NCBI RefSeq assembly: GCF_965655635.1
Contig: NZ_CBFHHE010000011.1
Location: 4,249 to 68,248, forward strand
DNA: 64,000 nt
Origin: Nereida sp965655635
GTDB lineage: Bacteria > Pseudomonadota > Alphaproteobacteria > Rhodobacterales > Rhodobacteraceae
Direction of reading: 5' to 3'
In this document: piece after piece, positions 25,210 through 34,954 of the stretch
Layout: every line of letters begins with the position of its first letter
How positions within the stretch are numbered: the first letter of the stretch is position 1
The notes under the pieces: generated by a model
Database searches by the model: none
What the model was told of the DNA's origin: nothing
The model's input: only the letters and a program-made list of their open reading frames with translations
Position numbers and translations under genes: made by a program

Positions 25210-26156
25210 GTTGCAACCTCTTGGGCTGTTTCGCGGCTGGCTTGGACAAGCAATTCCATCGCGGCCATCCGCACAGCGACGCCCATTTCGACTTGCTCCT
25301 GGATGACCGAACGGTTGATGTCATCGGCAAGTTCGCCGTCGATCTCAACACCTCGGTTCATTGGACCTGGGTGCATGACAATTGCGTCGCTTGCTGCGTT
25401 GTCTAGTTTTGCCTGATCCAGACCATAGCGGTGATAATACTCACGCTCAGATGGGATAAAGCCACCGTCCATCCGCTCGCGCTGAAGGCGCAGCATCATC
25501 ACAACGTCAACGTCTTGAAGGCCTTCTTCCATGTTGTCGAACACTTCGACGCCGAAGTGGTCAATTTCTGCGGGCATCAACGTGGGCGGTGCGATAAGGC
25601 GAATGCGGTTTTCCATTTTGCCCAACAACATGATGTTTGAGCGCGCAACGCGGCTGTGGGCGATATCGCCACAAATCGCGATGTTGAGACGATGAAGCCG
25701 TCCCTTGCGGCGCCGAATGGTCAAGGCATCCAAAAGCGCCTGCGTGGGGTGTTCATGGCGCCCATCGCCCGCGTTCAGCACTGCGCAATTTACTTTTTGC
25801 GACAACAGATCAACCGCGCCCGAATGAGGGTGGCGCACCACCAGCAAATCGGGATGCATTGCGTTCAGGGTCATTGCCGTATCAATCAGGGTTTCGCCCT
25901 TTTTGATCGAGCTGGCCTGCATGGCCATGTTCATCACATCCGCGCCAAGACGTTTGCCCGCCAACTCAAAGCTGGCTTGGGTCCGGGTCGAATTCTCGAA
26001 AAACATGTTGATTTGTGTCAGACCTGCCAACACATCAGAATGCTTGTGAGGCTGGCGGTTCAGCGCAACATATTGGTCCGCCAGATCAAGAAGGGTCGTA
26101 ATCTCATCAGGGGCGAGTTGTTCGATTCCAAGCAGGTGTTTGGCGCGCCATCCCAT
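25206..26156 (-). CDS. pyrB: Aspartate carbamoyltransferase catalytic subunit
   Basis: A 316-residue ATCase that joins carbamoyl phosphate and aspartate in pyrimidine synthesis. The carbamoyl-phosphate motif FFENSTRTQASFE is present near residue 50. The NAGDGRHEHPTQALLD motif and the C-terminal HPGPMNRGVEI also match. No regulatory pyrI is nearby; a PyrC'-type partner occurs two genes on. The gene heads the operon pyrB, tail-anchored protein, pyrC-like, plsY. Confidence 0.95.
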   Translation of the reverse strand: MGWRAKHLLGIEQLAPDEITTLLDLADQYVALNRQPHKHSDVLAGLTQINMFFENSTRTQASFELAGKRLGADVMNMAMQASSIKKGETLIDTAMTLNAMHPDLLVVRHPHSGAVDLLSQKVNCAVLNAGDGRHEHPTQALLDALTIRRRKGRLHRLNIAICGDIAHSRVARSNIMLLGKMENRIRLIAPPTLMPAEIDHFGVEVFDNMEEGLQDVDVVMMLRLQRERMDGGFIPSEREYYHRYGLDQAKLDNAASDAIVMHPGPMNRGVEIDGELADDINRSVIQEQVEMGVAVRMAAMELLVQASRETAQEVAT

Positions 26157-26257
26157 GTCTTAAGTCCCCTCAACATGATGTTCAGAGCCTTATATGAGCC
26201 CATCCAAAGCGCGGCAAGGTGTTTACCATCTCAATGGCTGCGCATACGTTTAGCCAC

Positions 26258-27025
26258 ATGGAATCATTGGATTGGCACAGCGGCCTTGCCGCGCTGGAGT
26301 GGCAGGTGGAGTTGGGTGCTGATGAATGCATCAGTGACGCGCCGATCAACCGCTATGACGTGCCTGCAGAAACGCCCAAAGTAGCTGCAAAAGCGGTTGA
26401 GCCCGCAGCACCTGTCATTACCCCAAAATTAGATGTCGTCGCCGAGGCGCAAAAAGCCGCGCAGGCCGCGTCTAATCTGGATGAGTTGAAAGCCGCAATC
26501 GCGGGCTTTGAGCATTGTGATTTAAAAAAAGGCGCGCAAAATTTGGTGTTCAGTGACGGCATTGTGGGCGCGCCGTTGATGGTTGTGGGTGAAGCACCGG
26601 GCCGCGAAGAGGACATTGCGGGCAGGCCTTTCATTGGCGCTGCTGGTGCCATGCTTGACCGGATGTTGGGCGCGATTGACGTTTCGCGCACAAAAGACGT
26701 CTACATCACAAATGTTATCCCGTGGCGGCCTCCGTCTAACCGTGATCCAAAGTCGCTTGAGATTGCGATGATGCAGCCTTTCCTAATGCGTCATATCGCG
26801 CTGGCGGCTCCGAAAGTTCTGATCGCGATGGGTAACATAAGTTGTCAGGCCTTGCTTGATCGCAAAGGTGTGACCCGTCTGCGCGGCACATGGGCCGAGG
26901 CAACAGGATTGCCGGTAATGCCGATGTTCCATCCAGCGTATTTGCTTCGCAACCCCGCCGTAAAGCGCGAGGCGTGGGCTGACCTGCTCGATGTGCGCGC
27001 GCGCCTGAAGGGAAATGGCCCATGA
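26258..27025 (+). CDS. Uracil-DNA glycosylase, family 4-like
   Basis: A 255-residue glycosylase that removes uracil from DNA. I start it at ATG 26258 (MESLDWHSG), since upstream starts lack a better ribosome site. The N-terminal 80 residues are a low-complexity Ala/Pro/Val linker. The catalytic motif GEAPGREED (111-119) and the C-terminal HPAYLLR (225-231) are family 4. Only Cys87 and Cys196 are at places where cysteines normally bind a 4Fe-4S cluster, so the usual four-cysteine site appears incomplete. Its stop overlaps the moaB start by 4 bases. Confidence 0.87.
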   Translation: MESLDWHSGLAALEWQVELGADECISDAPINRYDVPAETPKVAAKAVEPAAPVITPKLDVVAEAQKAAQAASNLDELKAAIAGFEHCDLKKGAQNLVFSDGIVGAPLMVVGEAPGREEDIAGRPFIGAAGAMLDRMLGAIDVSRTKDVYITNVIPWRPPSNRDPKSLEIAMMQPFLMRHIALAAPKVLIAMGNISCQALLDRKGVTRLRGTWAEATGLPVMPMFHPAYLLRNPAVKREAWADLLDVRARLKGNGP

Positions 27026-27573
27026 GTTCAGCCAGCCGGATTGATGAAACGCGCGAATTCATAGCCGTGCGAATTGCGGTGCTTACGGTCAGTGATACGC
27101 GCACGTCTGGCGATGACCGCTCCGGCGATACGCTTGTGGCGCGCCTTGAAGCGGCAGGTCACCAATTGGTTGCGCGCAACATCGTGAAAGATGACCAGAC
27201 GGAAATCTCGAATATTCTGCGCGTTTGGTGTGATGATGAGGCCGTTGACGTGATTATATCTACGGGAGGTACGGGCCTGACTGGGCGGGATGTCACCGTG
27301 GAGGCACACAGGGACGTTTATGAAAAAGAGATCGATGCATTCGGCACAGTTTTCACCCATGTAAGCATGGCGAAGATCGGCACCAGCGCAATTCAATCCC
27401 GGGCGACCGGAGGCGTTGCAAACGGGACGTATTTGTTCGCACTTCCAGGTAGCACTGGCGCGTGCAAGGACGCGTGGGACCAGATTTTGGTCAAGCAACT
27501 CGATTACCGCCACCGTCCCTGTAATTTTGTGGAAATCATGCCCCGCCTCGATGAACACAAACGCCGGAAGTGA
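27022..27573 (+). CDS. moaB: Molybdenum cofactor biosynthesis protein MoaB/MogA
   Basis: A 183-residue MogA/MoaB-fold protein, which adenylates molybdopterin before molybdate insertion. The family motifs are VLTVSDTRT, ISTGGTGLTGRDVT and FALPGSTGACKDAW. It is coupled to the uracil-DNA glycosylase gene by an ATGA overlap. The MoeA partner for metal insertion is the fusion protein encoded at 43068-45230. MoaB-type proteins of some species are inactive, but the substrate motifs here are intact. Confidence 0.92.
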   Translation: MSSASRIDETREFIAVRIAVLTVSDTRTSGDDRSGDTLVARLEAAGHQLVARNIVKDDQTEISNILRVWCDDEAVDVIISTGGTGLTGRDVTVEAHRDVYEKEIDAFGTVFTHVSMAKIGTSAIQSRATGGVANGTYLFALPGSTGACKDAWDQILVKQLDYRHRPCNFVEIMPRLDEHKRRK

Positions 27574-27677
27574 AGTTTTTGTGCAGATGACCGACGGAAA
27601 CGCGGCTCTGGTTCGTTAAAGATTTGGTAAATCGCCAAAAGGGCCTAAATCCTACCGTAGACAATTGGGATAATGCG

Positions 27678-29129
27678 ATGCGATTCTTGATGCGTAGCCT
27701 TATGGGCGTGGTGATGTTGGCGTTGACCGCGGGCTTGGTCAGCTTTGCTGGCTACTCGGTGGTGAGCGCTGTTCGCGAAAAAGCGGCACAAACACCGTTC
27801 GCTAGACCAGCACGCGAGCGGACATTTACAGTAAATGTCGTTCCCTTTGAGCCGACAACAGTCGTCCCTGAGATGACAGTGTTCGGTCAAATCGAAAGCC
27901 GCCGCACCCTTGATTTGCGCGCAGCAGTCGCAGGCCCCGTTATTGAAGTTTCACCTAACTTTACGGAAGGCGGTCGTGTTTCTGAGGGTGAGTTGCTGGT
28001 ACGCATCGACCCGTTTGAAGCACAAACAGCGTTGGCACGCGTTAAAGCGGATGTGTCTGATGCGCTTGCCGAACAGCGCGAGGCAACAGCGGCTTTGGTT
28101 TTGGCAAAAGATGATCTGGTTGGCGTGACCGCACAGCGCGATTTGCGCAGCCGTGCGCTGGTGCGGCAGCAGGACCTAAAGGATCGCGGTGTCGGCACAG
28201 ATGCTGCTGTCGAGGCTGCTGAATTAGCGGTTGCTGCAGCTGATCAAGCTATTTTGACCCGCAGACAAGCAGTACAGCAGGCGCAGGCACGTGTGGACCG
28301 TGCCGATGCGCAAATTGAGCGGCTGGAGATTTCGCGTATGGAGGCAGAGCGTCGCCTAGCGGACACGCAGATCCGCGCAAAATTTGATGGCACCTTGGCC
28401 GATGTGGCTGTGGTGGAAGGTACGCGTGCCGCACAAGGGGCGGCGCTTGCGCAGCTTGTTGATCCCGCACAACTGGAGGTGGCCTTTCGTCTGTCCACGA
28501 CCCAATACGCACGGCTTTTGGATGATGCTGGCGCTTTGACGCAAGCGCCGGTCACCGTCACGCTTGACGTTTTGGGCACCGATATGAAAAGCAGCGGCGT
28601 GATTGCCCGCGAAGGTGCAAGTGTTGGTGAGGGGCAAACGGGCCGATTGGTGTTTGCGCGCCTCAATGACCCACGGGGGATGCGCCCCGGTGATTTCGTC
28701 AGCGTTAGTATTGCAGAGCCCGCGTTGAACTGGGTTGTCAGCCTGCCTGCTGCGGCGGTGAATGCCAGTGGTGAGCTGCTTGTGCTGGGCGAGGATGAGC
28801 GTTTGGAAGTGGTGCAGGCTCAGGTTCTTCGTCGTCAGGGCGATTTCGTATTGGTTCGCGCACGTAATATGGAAGGCCGCGAGGTCGTGACTGCGCGCTC
28901 TCCGGTTCTGGGCGCGGGTATCAAAGTCCGTCCGCTGCGCGCCGATGCCGTTGTTGAAGAGCCGCAGACCGTTGCGCTGACGCCGGAACGGCGCGCCAAG
29001 CTTGTCGCATTTATCAATGCCAATACGCGCATGCCTAAGGCCGCAAAAGACAGAGTTTTGGCCCAACTTAATCAGGATGTGGTTCCTGCCCGCGTGGTGG
29101 AGCGGATTGAAGCACGGATGGGCAGCTGA
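27678..29129 (+). CDS. RND efflux periplasmic adaptor subunit
   Basis: A 483-residue membrane-fusion protein (HlyD/AcrA family). I prefer ATG 27678, which begins directly with a signal anchor (MRFLMRSLMG, then a hydrophobic helix), over a TTG 18 codons earlier. The lipoyl half-motifs flank a long alpha-helical hairpin rich in Ala, Gln and Arg (about residues 120-225). Beta-barrel and membrane-proximal domains follow (RPGDFVSVSI). It overlaps the permease gene by one base (TGATG), so they form one operon. No outer-membrane TolC-type channel gene is adjacent. Confidence 0.87.
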   Translation: MRFLMRSLMGVVMLALTAGLVSFAGYSVVSAVREKAAQTPFARPARERTFTVNVVPFEPTTVVPEMTVFGQIESRRTLDLRAAVAGPVIEVSPNFTEGGRVSEGELLVRIDPFEAQTALARVKADVSDALAEQREATAALVLAKDDLVGVTAQRDLRSRALVRQQDLKDRGVGTDAAVEAAELAVAAADQAILTRRQAVQQAQARVDRADAQIERLEISRMEAERRLADTQIRAKFDGTLADVAVVEGTRAAQGAALAQLVDPAQLEVAFRLSTTQYARLLDDAGALTQAPVTVTLDVLGTDMKSSGVIAREGASVGEGQTGRLVFARLNDPRGMRPGDFVSVSIAEPALNWVVSLPAAAVNASGELLVLGEDERLEVVQAQVLRRQGDFVLVRARNMEGREVVTARSPVLGAGIKVRPLRADAVVEEPQTVALTPERRAKLVAFINANTRMPKAAKDRVLAQLNQDVVPARVVERIEARMGS

Positions 29130-32100
29130 TGCGCGATATTGGTGCATCCACAGGCGGGGTTCTGTCGTATTTTACGAGGCACAAAACGGCTGCGAATTTA
29201 TTGTTGGTCGTTATGCTTGTGTTGGGGGCGGCATCGCTGCCCAAAATGCGTGCGCAATTTTTCCCTGATGTTGTTGTCGACAACGTTACGGTTTCGGTGG
29301 GCTGGCAAGGTGCCGGCGCTGAAGATGTCGATGCGGCCATCGTACAGGTGGTTGAGCCTGCGTTGTTGGGTGTTGAGGGTGTGCAAAGTTCACGGGCAGT
29401 CTCACGCGAGGGTAGTGCGTCCGTCACGTTGGATTTTGAGCCGGGCTGGGACATGTCGCGTGCGGCGGATGACGTGCAGGGTGTTGTTGACGCGATCAGC
29501 ACGTTGCCCGAAGACGCCGATGATCCGCGTGTGCGGCGTGGTACGTGGCGCGACCGCGTTACGGATGTTGTCATAACTGGACCCATTGGTGTTGAGCAGC
29601 TTGGGCTGTTGGCTGATGAATTTGTGAACCGCCTTTTTGCTAAAGGGGTGACGCGCGCCACCATCCGCGGTGTTGCGGCTCCCAACACAGTTGTTGAGGT
29701 GAACCAAACGGATTTGATCCGTTTCGACGTGACCATGGCCGACATCGCCCAGGCCATTGGTGCTGAGGTCACAGCTGACCCTGCAGGTGATGTGGGCGCC
29801 ACAGCGCGTGTACGAACGGGTGTCGCTAAACGTGATGCGCGCGCAATTGCGGCGATTGTTTTGCGTTCTGATGTGGGTGGTGCCGCACTAACAATTGGTG
29901 ATGTAGCGCAGGTCCGCGTTGAGGGCATTGACCGCGAGCGTGCCTACTTCGTGGGAGATGCACCTGCACTTTCCATTCGTGTGGATCGCTCGGATCAAGG
30001 GGATGCGATTAACATCCAAGAACAGGTCCAAAGCGTGGCCGATGAAATGTCGCTTAATCTACCTGCGGGGGTTAGCGTTGAGTTGATCCGCACCCGCGCC
30101 GAGGCGATCAGTGGCCGCCTCAATATCCTGATTGAAAATGGCCTGACGGGGCTGGGCCTCGTGGTGTTGCTGCTATTTTTGTTCCTGAACGCCCGTACTG
30201 CGTTTTGGGTTGCTGCGGGCATTCCAGTGGCCATGCTTTCGGCGATTGCCATCATGTATGCCGCTGGTTTGACGATTAATATGATTAGCCTTTTCGCGCT
30301 TATCATTACGCTCGGGATCGTCGTTGATGATGCGATTGTTGTGGGTGAGCACGCTGATTTCAGAGCGCGACGGCTTGGCGAGGCCCCGATCGTTGCGGCT
30401 GAAAATGCAGCGCGCCGAATGGCATCTCCTGTGTTCAGCGCCACTGTGACGACTGTCATTGCATTCTTCGGCCTGGTGGCGATTGGCGGCCGATTTGGTG
30501 ATTTGATCAGCGATATTCCCTTTACGGTGATTGCTGTTCTGATCGCTTCTTTGGTTGAGTGCTTCTTTATTTTGCCGCACCACATGGCGGGTGCGCTGGC
30601 GCATGGGGACAAATTACGTTGGTACGATTTGCCAAGCCGAACTGTGAACCGTGGGTTTGACTGGTTCCGCGAGACGATGTTCCGCCCATTCATTGCGGGT
30701 GTGATCAAGGCACGTTACCCCGTTTTCGCAGGCGCACTTGTGATGCTGGCGTTGTCCTCTGTTTTGTTCATCAAGGGCGATGTGCAGTGGCGTTTTTTCA
30801 ATGCGCCTGAACGTGGTTCGGTCACGGGTAATTTCGCGATGGTGGATAGTGCTGTGCGGGCCGATACGCTGGCGCAAATGCGTTTGATGCAACAGGCGAT
30901 TGATGAGTTGGGCGCTGAAGTTGAGGCCCGTATCGGGGCAAACCCTGTTGATTACGTTTTGGGCGAAATTGGCGGAAACGCGGGACGGGCAATTTCGGGT
31001 TCTGAGACAAAAGAGAAAGATCAATTAGGTGGCGTGAGTATTGAACTTATCGATGCTGACCTGCGTGTTGGGTATTCAAGCCGCGATTTTGTGTCTGATT
31101 TGCAGGACCGCGTTGCGCGCCATCCACAGCTTGAGGCGATTAGTTTTCGCAGTTGGGGCAGCGGCCCGGGTGGTGGGGATGCGATTGACGTTCAGTTTTA
31201 TGGCGCTGATGCGCAGACACTGAAAGACGCAAGCGGCGCTCTCAAAGAACAGCTTGTTCAGTTCCCCGAAGTAAGCGCTGTGGAAGATGATCTGCCCTAC
31301 GACAAAGAGGAGCTGATCCTTGAGTTGACGGCAAAAGGGCAGGCCTTAGGCTTTACAATTGACGGGCTTGGCCGCGATCTGCGCGCTCGTCTAAATGGCA
31401 TTGAGGCGGCTACTTATCCAGTTGGTGCGCGCAGTGCGACGATCCGTGTGGAGTTGCCCGAAGCAGCTTTAACCCAAGACTTTCTGAGCCAGATGTTGGT
31501 TCGCTCGGCTACAGGGCAATACGTACCGCTTGCTGATATCGTTGAGGTTGAACGGCGCACGGGTTTCCGCACGGTGAACCGTGAAAACGGTGTGGCATTG
31601 GTTTCGGTTACAGGTGAGCTGAACCAAGATGACGCGGCCCGTGCCAATGAAATTCTTGATACTGTTCGCGAAGTAATCCTTCCCAAAATTGAAGCGGATC
31701 TGCGCGTGTCTTACGAGTTTTCTGGTGCCTCTGAGGACGAAGACACGTTTTTGAACGATGCGCGCCTAGGGTTGATGCTGTCACTACTTGGCATCTTTTT
31801 GGCTCTGGCGTGGGTCTTCGGTAGTTGGACGCGGCCCGTTGTTGTTATGGCCATTATTCCGTTTGGGTTGATTGGAACAATCTATGGCCACTGGCAGTGG
31901 GGCGTTCCGTTATCGATGTTCACAGTTGTCGGGTTGATCGGGATGATTGGGATTGTGATCAACGATTCAATCGTTCTTGTCACAACCATCGATGATTATG
32001 CCAAAGATCGCGGCCTTGGACCGGCAATCATCGACGGGGTCTGCGACCGCTTGCGGCCCGTATTGTTGACCACGTTGACCACCGTGTTGGGCCTGATGCC

Positions 32101-32527
32101 GCTACTTTATGAAACCTCAAGCCAAGCACAGTTCTTGAAGCCAACCGTGATCACACTCGTTTACGGTTTAGGCGTTGGGATGGCACTTGTTCTGTTAATC
32201 GTGCCCTCATTAATCGCGATGCAAATGGACGTGCGCCGTTTGTCAGAAGCAGCAAGGCGCGCCGTCAGCGCGCGGGGGCGTTTTGGGGCGCGTGCGCGCG
32301 GTGTTGTGCTGCCAGTTTTGGTGCTTGGTCTGGTGGTCGCGTTGGGCTTTGCGGCAACACTTGGTTCGGTCATGGCGACTGGAAATTTGGCGTGGGGTAG
32401 TGCGGCAAGCGCATTGGCCGCGCTCGGTTGGTTTGCGGGAATTGTTTTGGGTGCGGGTGTGCTGGTCTTTATGGCGACAGCGATCATGTTCACTATGCGC
32501 TCCAGCAAAAAGGTAAGCGGCGCTTAG
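29129..32527 (+). CDS. RND efflux permease (AcrB/MdtB-type)
   Basis: An 1132-residue inner-membrane pump of the HAE family. It has the twelve-helix RND layout with two large periplasmic loops. The proton relay Asp-Asp is intact in IVVDDAIVVGE, and the second-half counterpart reads GIVINDSIVLV. A C-terminal extension adds two hydrophobic helices beyond the usual end. It should export hydrophobic compounds with proton motive force through the adaptor encoded just upstream. Its stop overlaps that of the convergent thioredoxin-pathway gene by 4 bases. Confidence 0.9.
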   Translation: MRDIGASTGGVLSYFTRHKTAANLLLVVMLVLGAASLPKMRAQFFPDVVVDNVTVSVGWQGAGAEDVDAAIVQVVEPALLGVEGVQSSRAVSREGSASVTLDFEPGWDMSRAADDVQGVVDAISTLPEDADDPRVRRGTWRDRVTDVVITGPIGVEQLGLLADEFVNRLFAKGVTRATIRGVAAPNTVVEVNQTDLIRFDVTMADIAQAIGAEVTADPAGDVGATARVRTGVAKRDARAIAAIVLRSDVGGAALTIGDVAQVRVEGIDRERAYFVGDAPALSIRVDRSDQGDAINIQEQVQSVADEMSLNLPAGVSVELIRTRAEAISGRLNILIENGLTGLGLVVLLLFLFLNARTAFWVAAGIPVAMLSAIAIMYAAGLTINMISLFALIITLGIVVDDAIVVGEHADFRARRLGEAPIVAAENAARRMASPVFSATVTTVIAFFGLVAIGGRFGDLISDIPFTVIAVLIASLVECFFILPHHMAGALAHGDKLRWYDLPSRTVNRGFDWFRETMFRPFIAGVIKARYPVFAGALVMLALSSVLFIKGDVQWRFFNAPERGSVTGNFAMVDSAVRADTLAQMRLMQQAIDELGAEVEARIGANPVDYVLGEIGGNAGRAISGSETKEKDQLGGVSIELIDADLRVGYSSRDFVSDLQDRVARHPQLEAISFRSWGSGPGGGDAIDVQFYGADAQTLKDASGALKEQLVQFPEVSAVEDDLPYDKEELILELTAKGQALGFTIDGLGRDLRARLNGIEAATYPVGARSATIRVELPEAALTQDFLSQMLVRSATGQYVPLADIVEVERRTGFRTVNRENGVALVSVTGELNQDDAARANEILDTVREVILPKIEADLRVSYEFSGASEDEDTFLNDARLGLMLSLLGIFLALAWVFGSWTRPVVVMAIIPFGLIGTIYGHWQWGVPLSMFTVVGLIGMIGIVINDSIVLVTTIDDYAKDRGLGPAIIDGVCDRLRPVLLTTLTTVLGLMPLLYETSSQAQFLKPTVITLVYGLGVGMALVLLIVPSLIAMQMDVRRLSEAARRAVSARGRFGARARGVVLPVLVLGLVVALGFAATLGSVMATGNLAWGSAASALAALGWFAGIVLGAGVLVFMATAIMFTMRSSKKVSGA

Positions 32528-33336
32528 CCGCCCGTGCAGCCTTTGATTTCCACAGCCTGACCACCGGCCAAAACAGTCATGATGACGCCGCTTCGGTCTA
32601 TAATGAAGGGTTTACCGTTCGCCTCAAGCAGCGTTGCGGTTGCCGAAATTGTGCCGCCAGTCCGGATGGTTTCGGCCTCCGACACCCATACATTTGGGTT
32701 GGCCACCTCAAGCACACTTATTTCGCTGGGGCCTTGTTTGGGCAATGTAACAGATGCCGTCAAAACAACACCGTCGTCTGCGGGCGTGATGGTGCAGATG
32801 GGCCGTTTGGCGCCTGCCTCACGCGCGCTTAGGGGTTGCTCCACGAGCGCAGCGGCGATCTGCCCATCAAGCGCGCCGACTTCCGGTAGCCGGCCATCAA
32901 ACCGCAGTGTTGTGGGGATGCAGATATCTTTGCACACACCGATTTCTGCCTTGCCCTTGATCCGCATGCTGCCATCGTTTTTCGGACTTACAGTGATCGG
33001 GATAACAACTTGATCAGTGTAGCTCAGAGTGCGCATCCCGTTTTGAACATGCACATCAGGGACGGGCCAGTGGAATTTCACAGTATCAACGTTGCGTGTG
33101 CCGCCCCAATGAAACGCAGGCGGTACACCTGCGTCGCCAGGGCTGCGCCAATATGTGTGCCACCCATCCGCTAGGGTGATCCGCAGTGCCGCCATATGCG
33201 TGCCGTCAGCCTCACGCCACCCGCCGAGCACATCAATGGAAGCCGCATCGCTTGCCGCGTCTGAGGCGATCGCGGTTGTGCACCCCAAAAGGGTGGCCAC
33301 AAATGTGGCTGCGTATTTTGTAAGGGCGTTCGTCAT
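32524..33336 (-). CDS. Periplasmic DsbD-alpha-domain protein
   Basis: A 270-residue exported protein. I chose ATG 33336, which yields a signal peptide (MTNALTKYAATFVATLLGCTTAIA). The mature part is the immunoglobulin-like N-terminal domain of DsbD/ScsB proteins (W60-H-T-Y-W pattern, SYTDQVVIPI). It carries the redox pair Cys135-x3-Cys139 (GVCKDICIP). The membrane and thioredoxin domains of a full DsbD are absent, so it may receive electrons from a separate CcdA-like protein. The function is inferred from the domain only. Confidence 0.8.
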   Translation of the reverse strand: MTNALTKYAATFVATLLGCTTAIASDAASDAASIDVLGGWREADGTHMAALRITLADGWHTYWRSPGDAGVPPAFHWGGTRNVDTVKFHWPVPDVHVQNGMRTLSYTDQVVIPITVSPKNDGSMRIKGKAEIGVCKDICIPTTLRFDGRLPEVGALDGQIAAALVEQPLSAREAGAKRPICTITPADDGVVLTASVTLPKQGPSEISVLEVANPNVWVSEAETIRTGGTISATATLLEANGKPFIIDRSGVIMTVLAGGQAVEIKGCTGG

Positions 33337-33445
33337 TACATCCACTTCATACGCAGCTTGCCGCGTTTTGGAAATCACGTTCACGACAAGCATATGTCAG
33401 CGATGCGCGCTTGCCGATGGTTCTTTGGTGTCTCATGGTGATGGC

Positions 33446-34024
33446 ATGAGCGACTCAACTTTTCCTCAAACCACCTTGGTAGGTCACGTATTGATCGCAA
33501 TGCCCGGCATGGATGATCCAAGATTTGCCGGCAGCGTGGTCTATATTTGCGATCATACGTCTGAAGGGGCGATGGGACTGATCCTGAATAAGCCGACCAA
33601 GAAGGTGACATTCAAAGGGTTGCTGGAGCATCTTGAAATTGAGCCGCTTAAGCCAGTTGAGAGCTTGCCAATGTATTACGGCGGTCCGGTTGAGCAGGGG
33701 CGCGGCTTTGTGTTGCACAGCGGTGATTACGCAGGCAACGACAGCACCTTGCAGGTATCAGATAGTGTTGGAATGACTGCTACGCGGGATATTTTGGAAG
33801 ATATTGCCTTAGGCGTTGGGCCGCGCAGCATGGTTATGGCGATGGGCTACGCGGGGTGGAGTCCTGGCCAACTAGAGGCTGAAATATCGATGAATGGATG
33901 GCTTACGGTTGAGGCAGATAGCGCGCTTGTTTTCGATACGCCAAGCGATGACAAAAGATCGGTCGCGCTTGATATGCTGGGGATTGATCCGCGGCTTTTG
34001 TCGGTGGTTGGCGGACAGGCCTAG
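33446..34024 (+). CDS. YqgE/AlgH family protein
   Basis: A 192-residue member of the YqgE/AlgH family. ATG 33446 (MSDSTFPQTTLVGHVLIAMPGM) gives the usual start, while the longer open frame runs back over the opposite gene. Conserved features are GHVLIAMPGMDDPRF, GLILNKPT and YYGGPVEQGRGFVLH. The biochemical role is unknown; in pseudomonads AlgH influences alginate regulation. It is divergent from the DsbD-like gene, with about 110 bases between starts, and convergent with sua5. Confidence 0.9.
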   Translation: MSDSTFPQTTLVGHVLIAMPGMDDPRFAGSVVYICDHTSEGAMGLILNKPTKKVTFKGLLEHLEIEPLKPVESLPMYYGGPVEQGRGFVLHSGDYAGNDSTLQVSDSVGMTATRDILEDIALGVGPRSMVMAMGYAGWSPGQLEAEISMNGWLTVEADSALVFDTPSDDKRSVALDMLGIDPRLLSVVGGQA

Positions 34025-34030
34025 GTCACC

Positions 34031-34954
34031 TTAATCGCGCGGTGCAGCGGCGCGGCGCAATCGGTCGTTTATAGCGCGGCCCAGTCCGTGATCTGGTATA
34101 GGTGACATGGCGATGGGCTGGTTAAGGCGATCAAGGCTGTGCAGATGGGTGAATAAATTGGCTGCCGCTTCCCGCAAATCTGCACTTGGCGATAGGTTAA
34201 GATCGCATCTCACTTCTCCGAAACCCAACAGCACTTCGTCTGCCTCTGCGGTGACGGCATCCATGCGCAACGCTTGGCGCGGTGCGTAATGGCTGCTGAG
34301 CTGGCCGGGGGCGGCGACGGCAGCGGGTGTTGTGTCGTGGGAAAGTGGGCCGGTGATTGCTTCGATGTCACGCAAGGCCAATCCGCCAAACCGCAGGACA
34401 GTTGGTGTGGGTGCCACAGCAATGATTGTGGACTCCAAGCCTATGCTACAAGGGTCCCCTTCTAACACGGCATCAATTCGGCCGCCTAAACCGTGCATAA
34501 CGTGCTGGGCTGTTGTGGCGCTGATGCGACCTGACGGGTTTGCAGAGGGCGCTGCGACCGGTGTGCCTGCTGAGCGCAAAACGTCGCGCGCTTGTTCGTG
34601 ATCAGGCACGCGGATTGCCACGGTTGAAAGGCCTGCGGTGACCAGATCGCAAATGCCTGAATTGGGCCTCAGGGGCAGCACAAGTGTTAAGGGCCCGGGC
34701 CAAAATGCGGCGGCAAGGCGTTGTGCGATCTCGTTCATTTCTACGTAGGGTTCGGCATCGGCAATGCTTGGTACATGTATGATCAGCGGGTTGAAGCTTG
34801 GCCGTCCTTTTGCCTCATAAATGCTCGCCACGGCAGTTGCGTTCGTTGCGTCGGCGCCAAGCCCATAGACTGTCTCGGTTGCGAACCCCACCAACCCGCC
34901 TTGGGCCAAAAGTGTGCCTGCTTCTTGGGCGGTCTTGAGCAGTTTCGTTTCCAT
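34031..34954 (-). CDS. sua5: L-threonylcarbamoyladenylate synthase (Sua5/YrdC/YwlC)
   Basis: A 307-residue long-form enzyme that makes threonylcarbamoyl-AMP for t6A37 of tRNAs reading ANN codons. The YrdC domain has GFATETVYGLGADAT near residue 22, KGRPSFNPLIIH and PSANPSGRIS. The C-terminal Sua5 domain begins after a short linker (PGQLSSHYAPR). The length fits the Sua5 rather than the shorter TsaC form. It stands alone between convergent and divergent neighbours. Confidence 0.93.
   Translation of the reverse strand: METKLLKTAQEAGTLLAQGGLVGFATETVYGLGADATNATAVASIYEAKGRPSFNPLIIHVPSIADAEPYVEMNEIAQRLAAAFWPGPLTLVLPLRPNSGICDLVTAGLSTVAIRVPDHEQARDVLRSAGTPVAAPSANPSGRISATTAQHVMHGLGGRIDAVLEGDPCSIGLESTIIAVAPTPTVLRFGGLALRDIEAITGPLSHDTTPAAVAAPGQLSSHYAPRQALRMDAVTAEADEVLLGFGEVRCDLNLSPSADLREAAANLFTHLHSLDRLNQPIAMSPIPDHGLGRAINDRLRRAAAPRD

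Noticed and set aside
25656..26384. A 242-codon plus-strand frame opposite pyrB
   Set aside because: It mirrors the strongly conserved pyrB coding frame; composition (many His, Arg, Gln) is that of an antisense shadow.
28356..29147. A 263-codon minus-strand frame opposite the RND adaptor
   Set aside because: It lies fully within the adaptor gene and has no start signal or motif.
33155..33445. An N-terminal extension of about 97 codons before YqgE
   Set aside because: It overlaps the DsbD-like gene on the other strand and is absent from the YqgE family; ATG 33446 fits.
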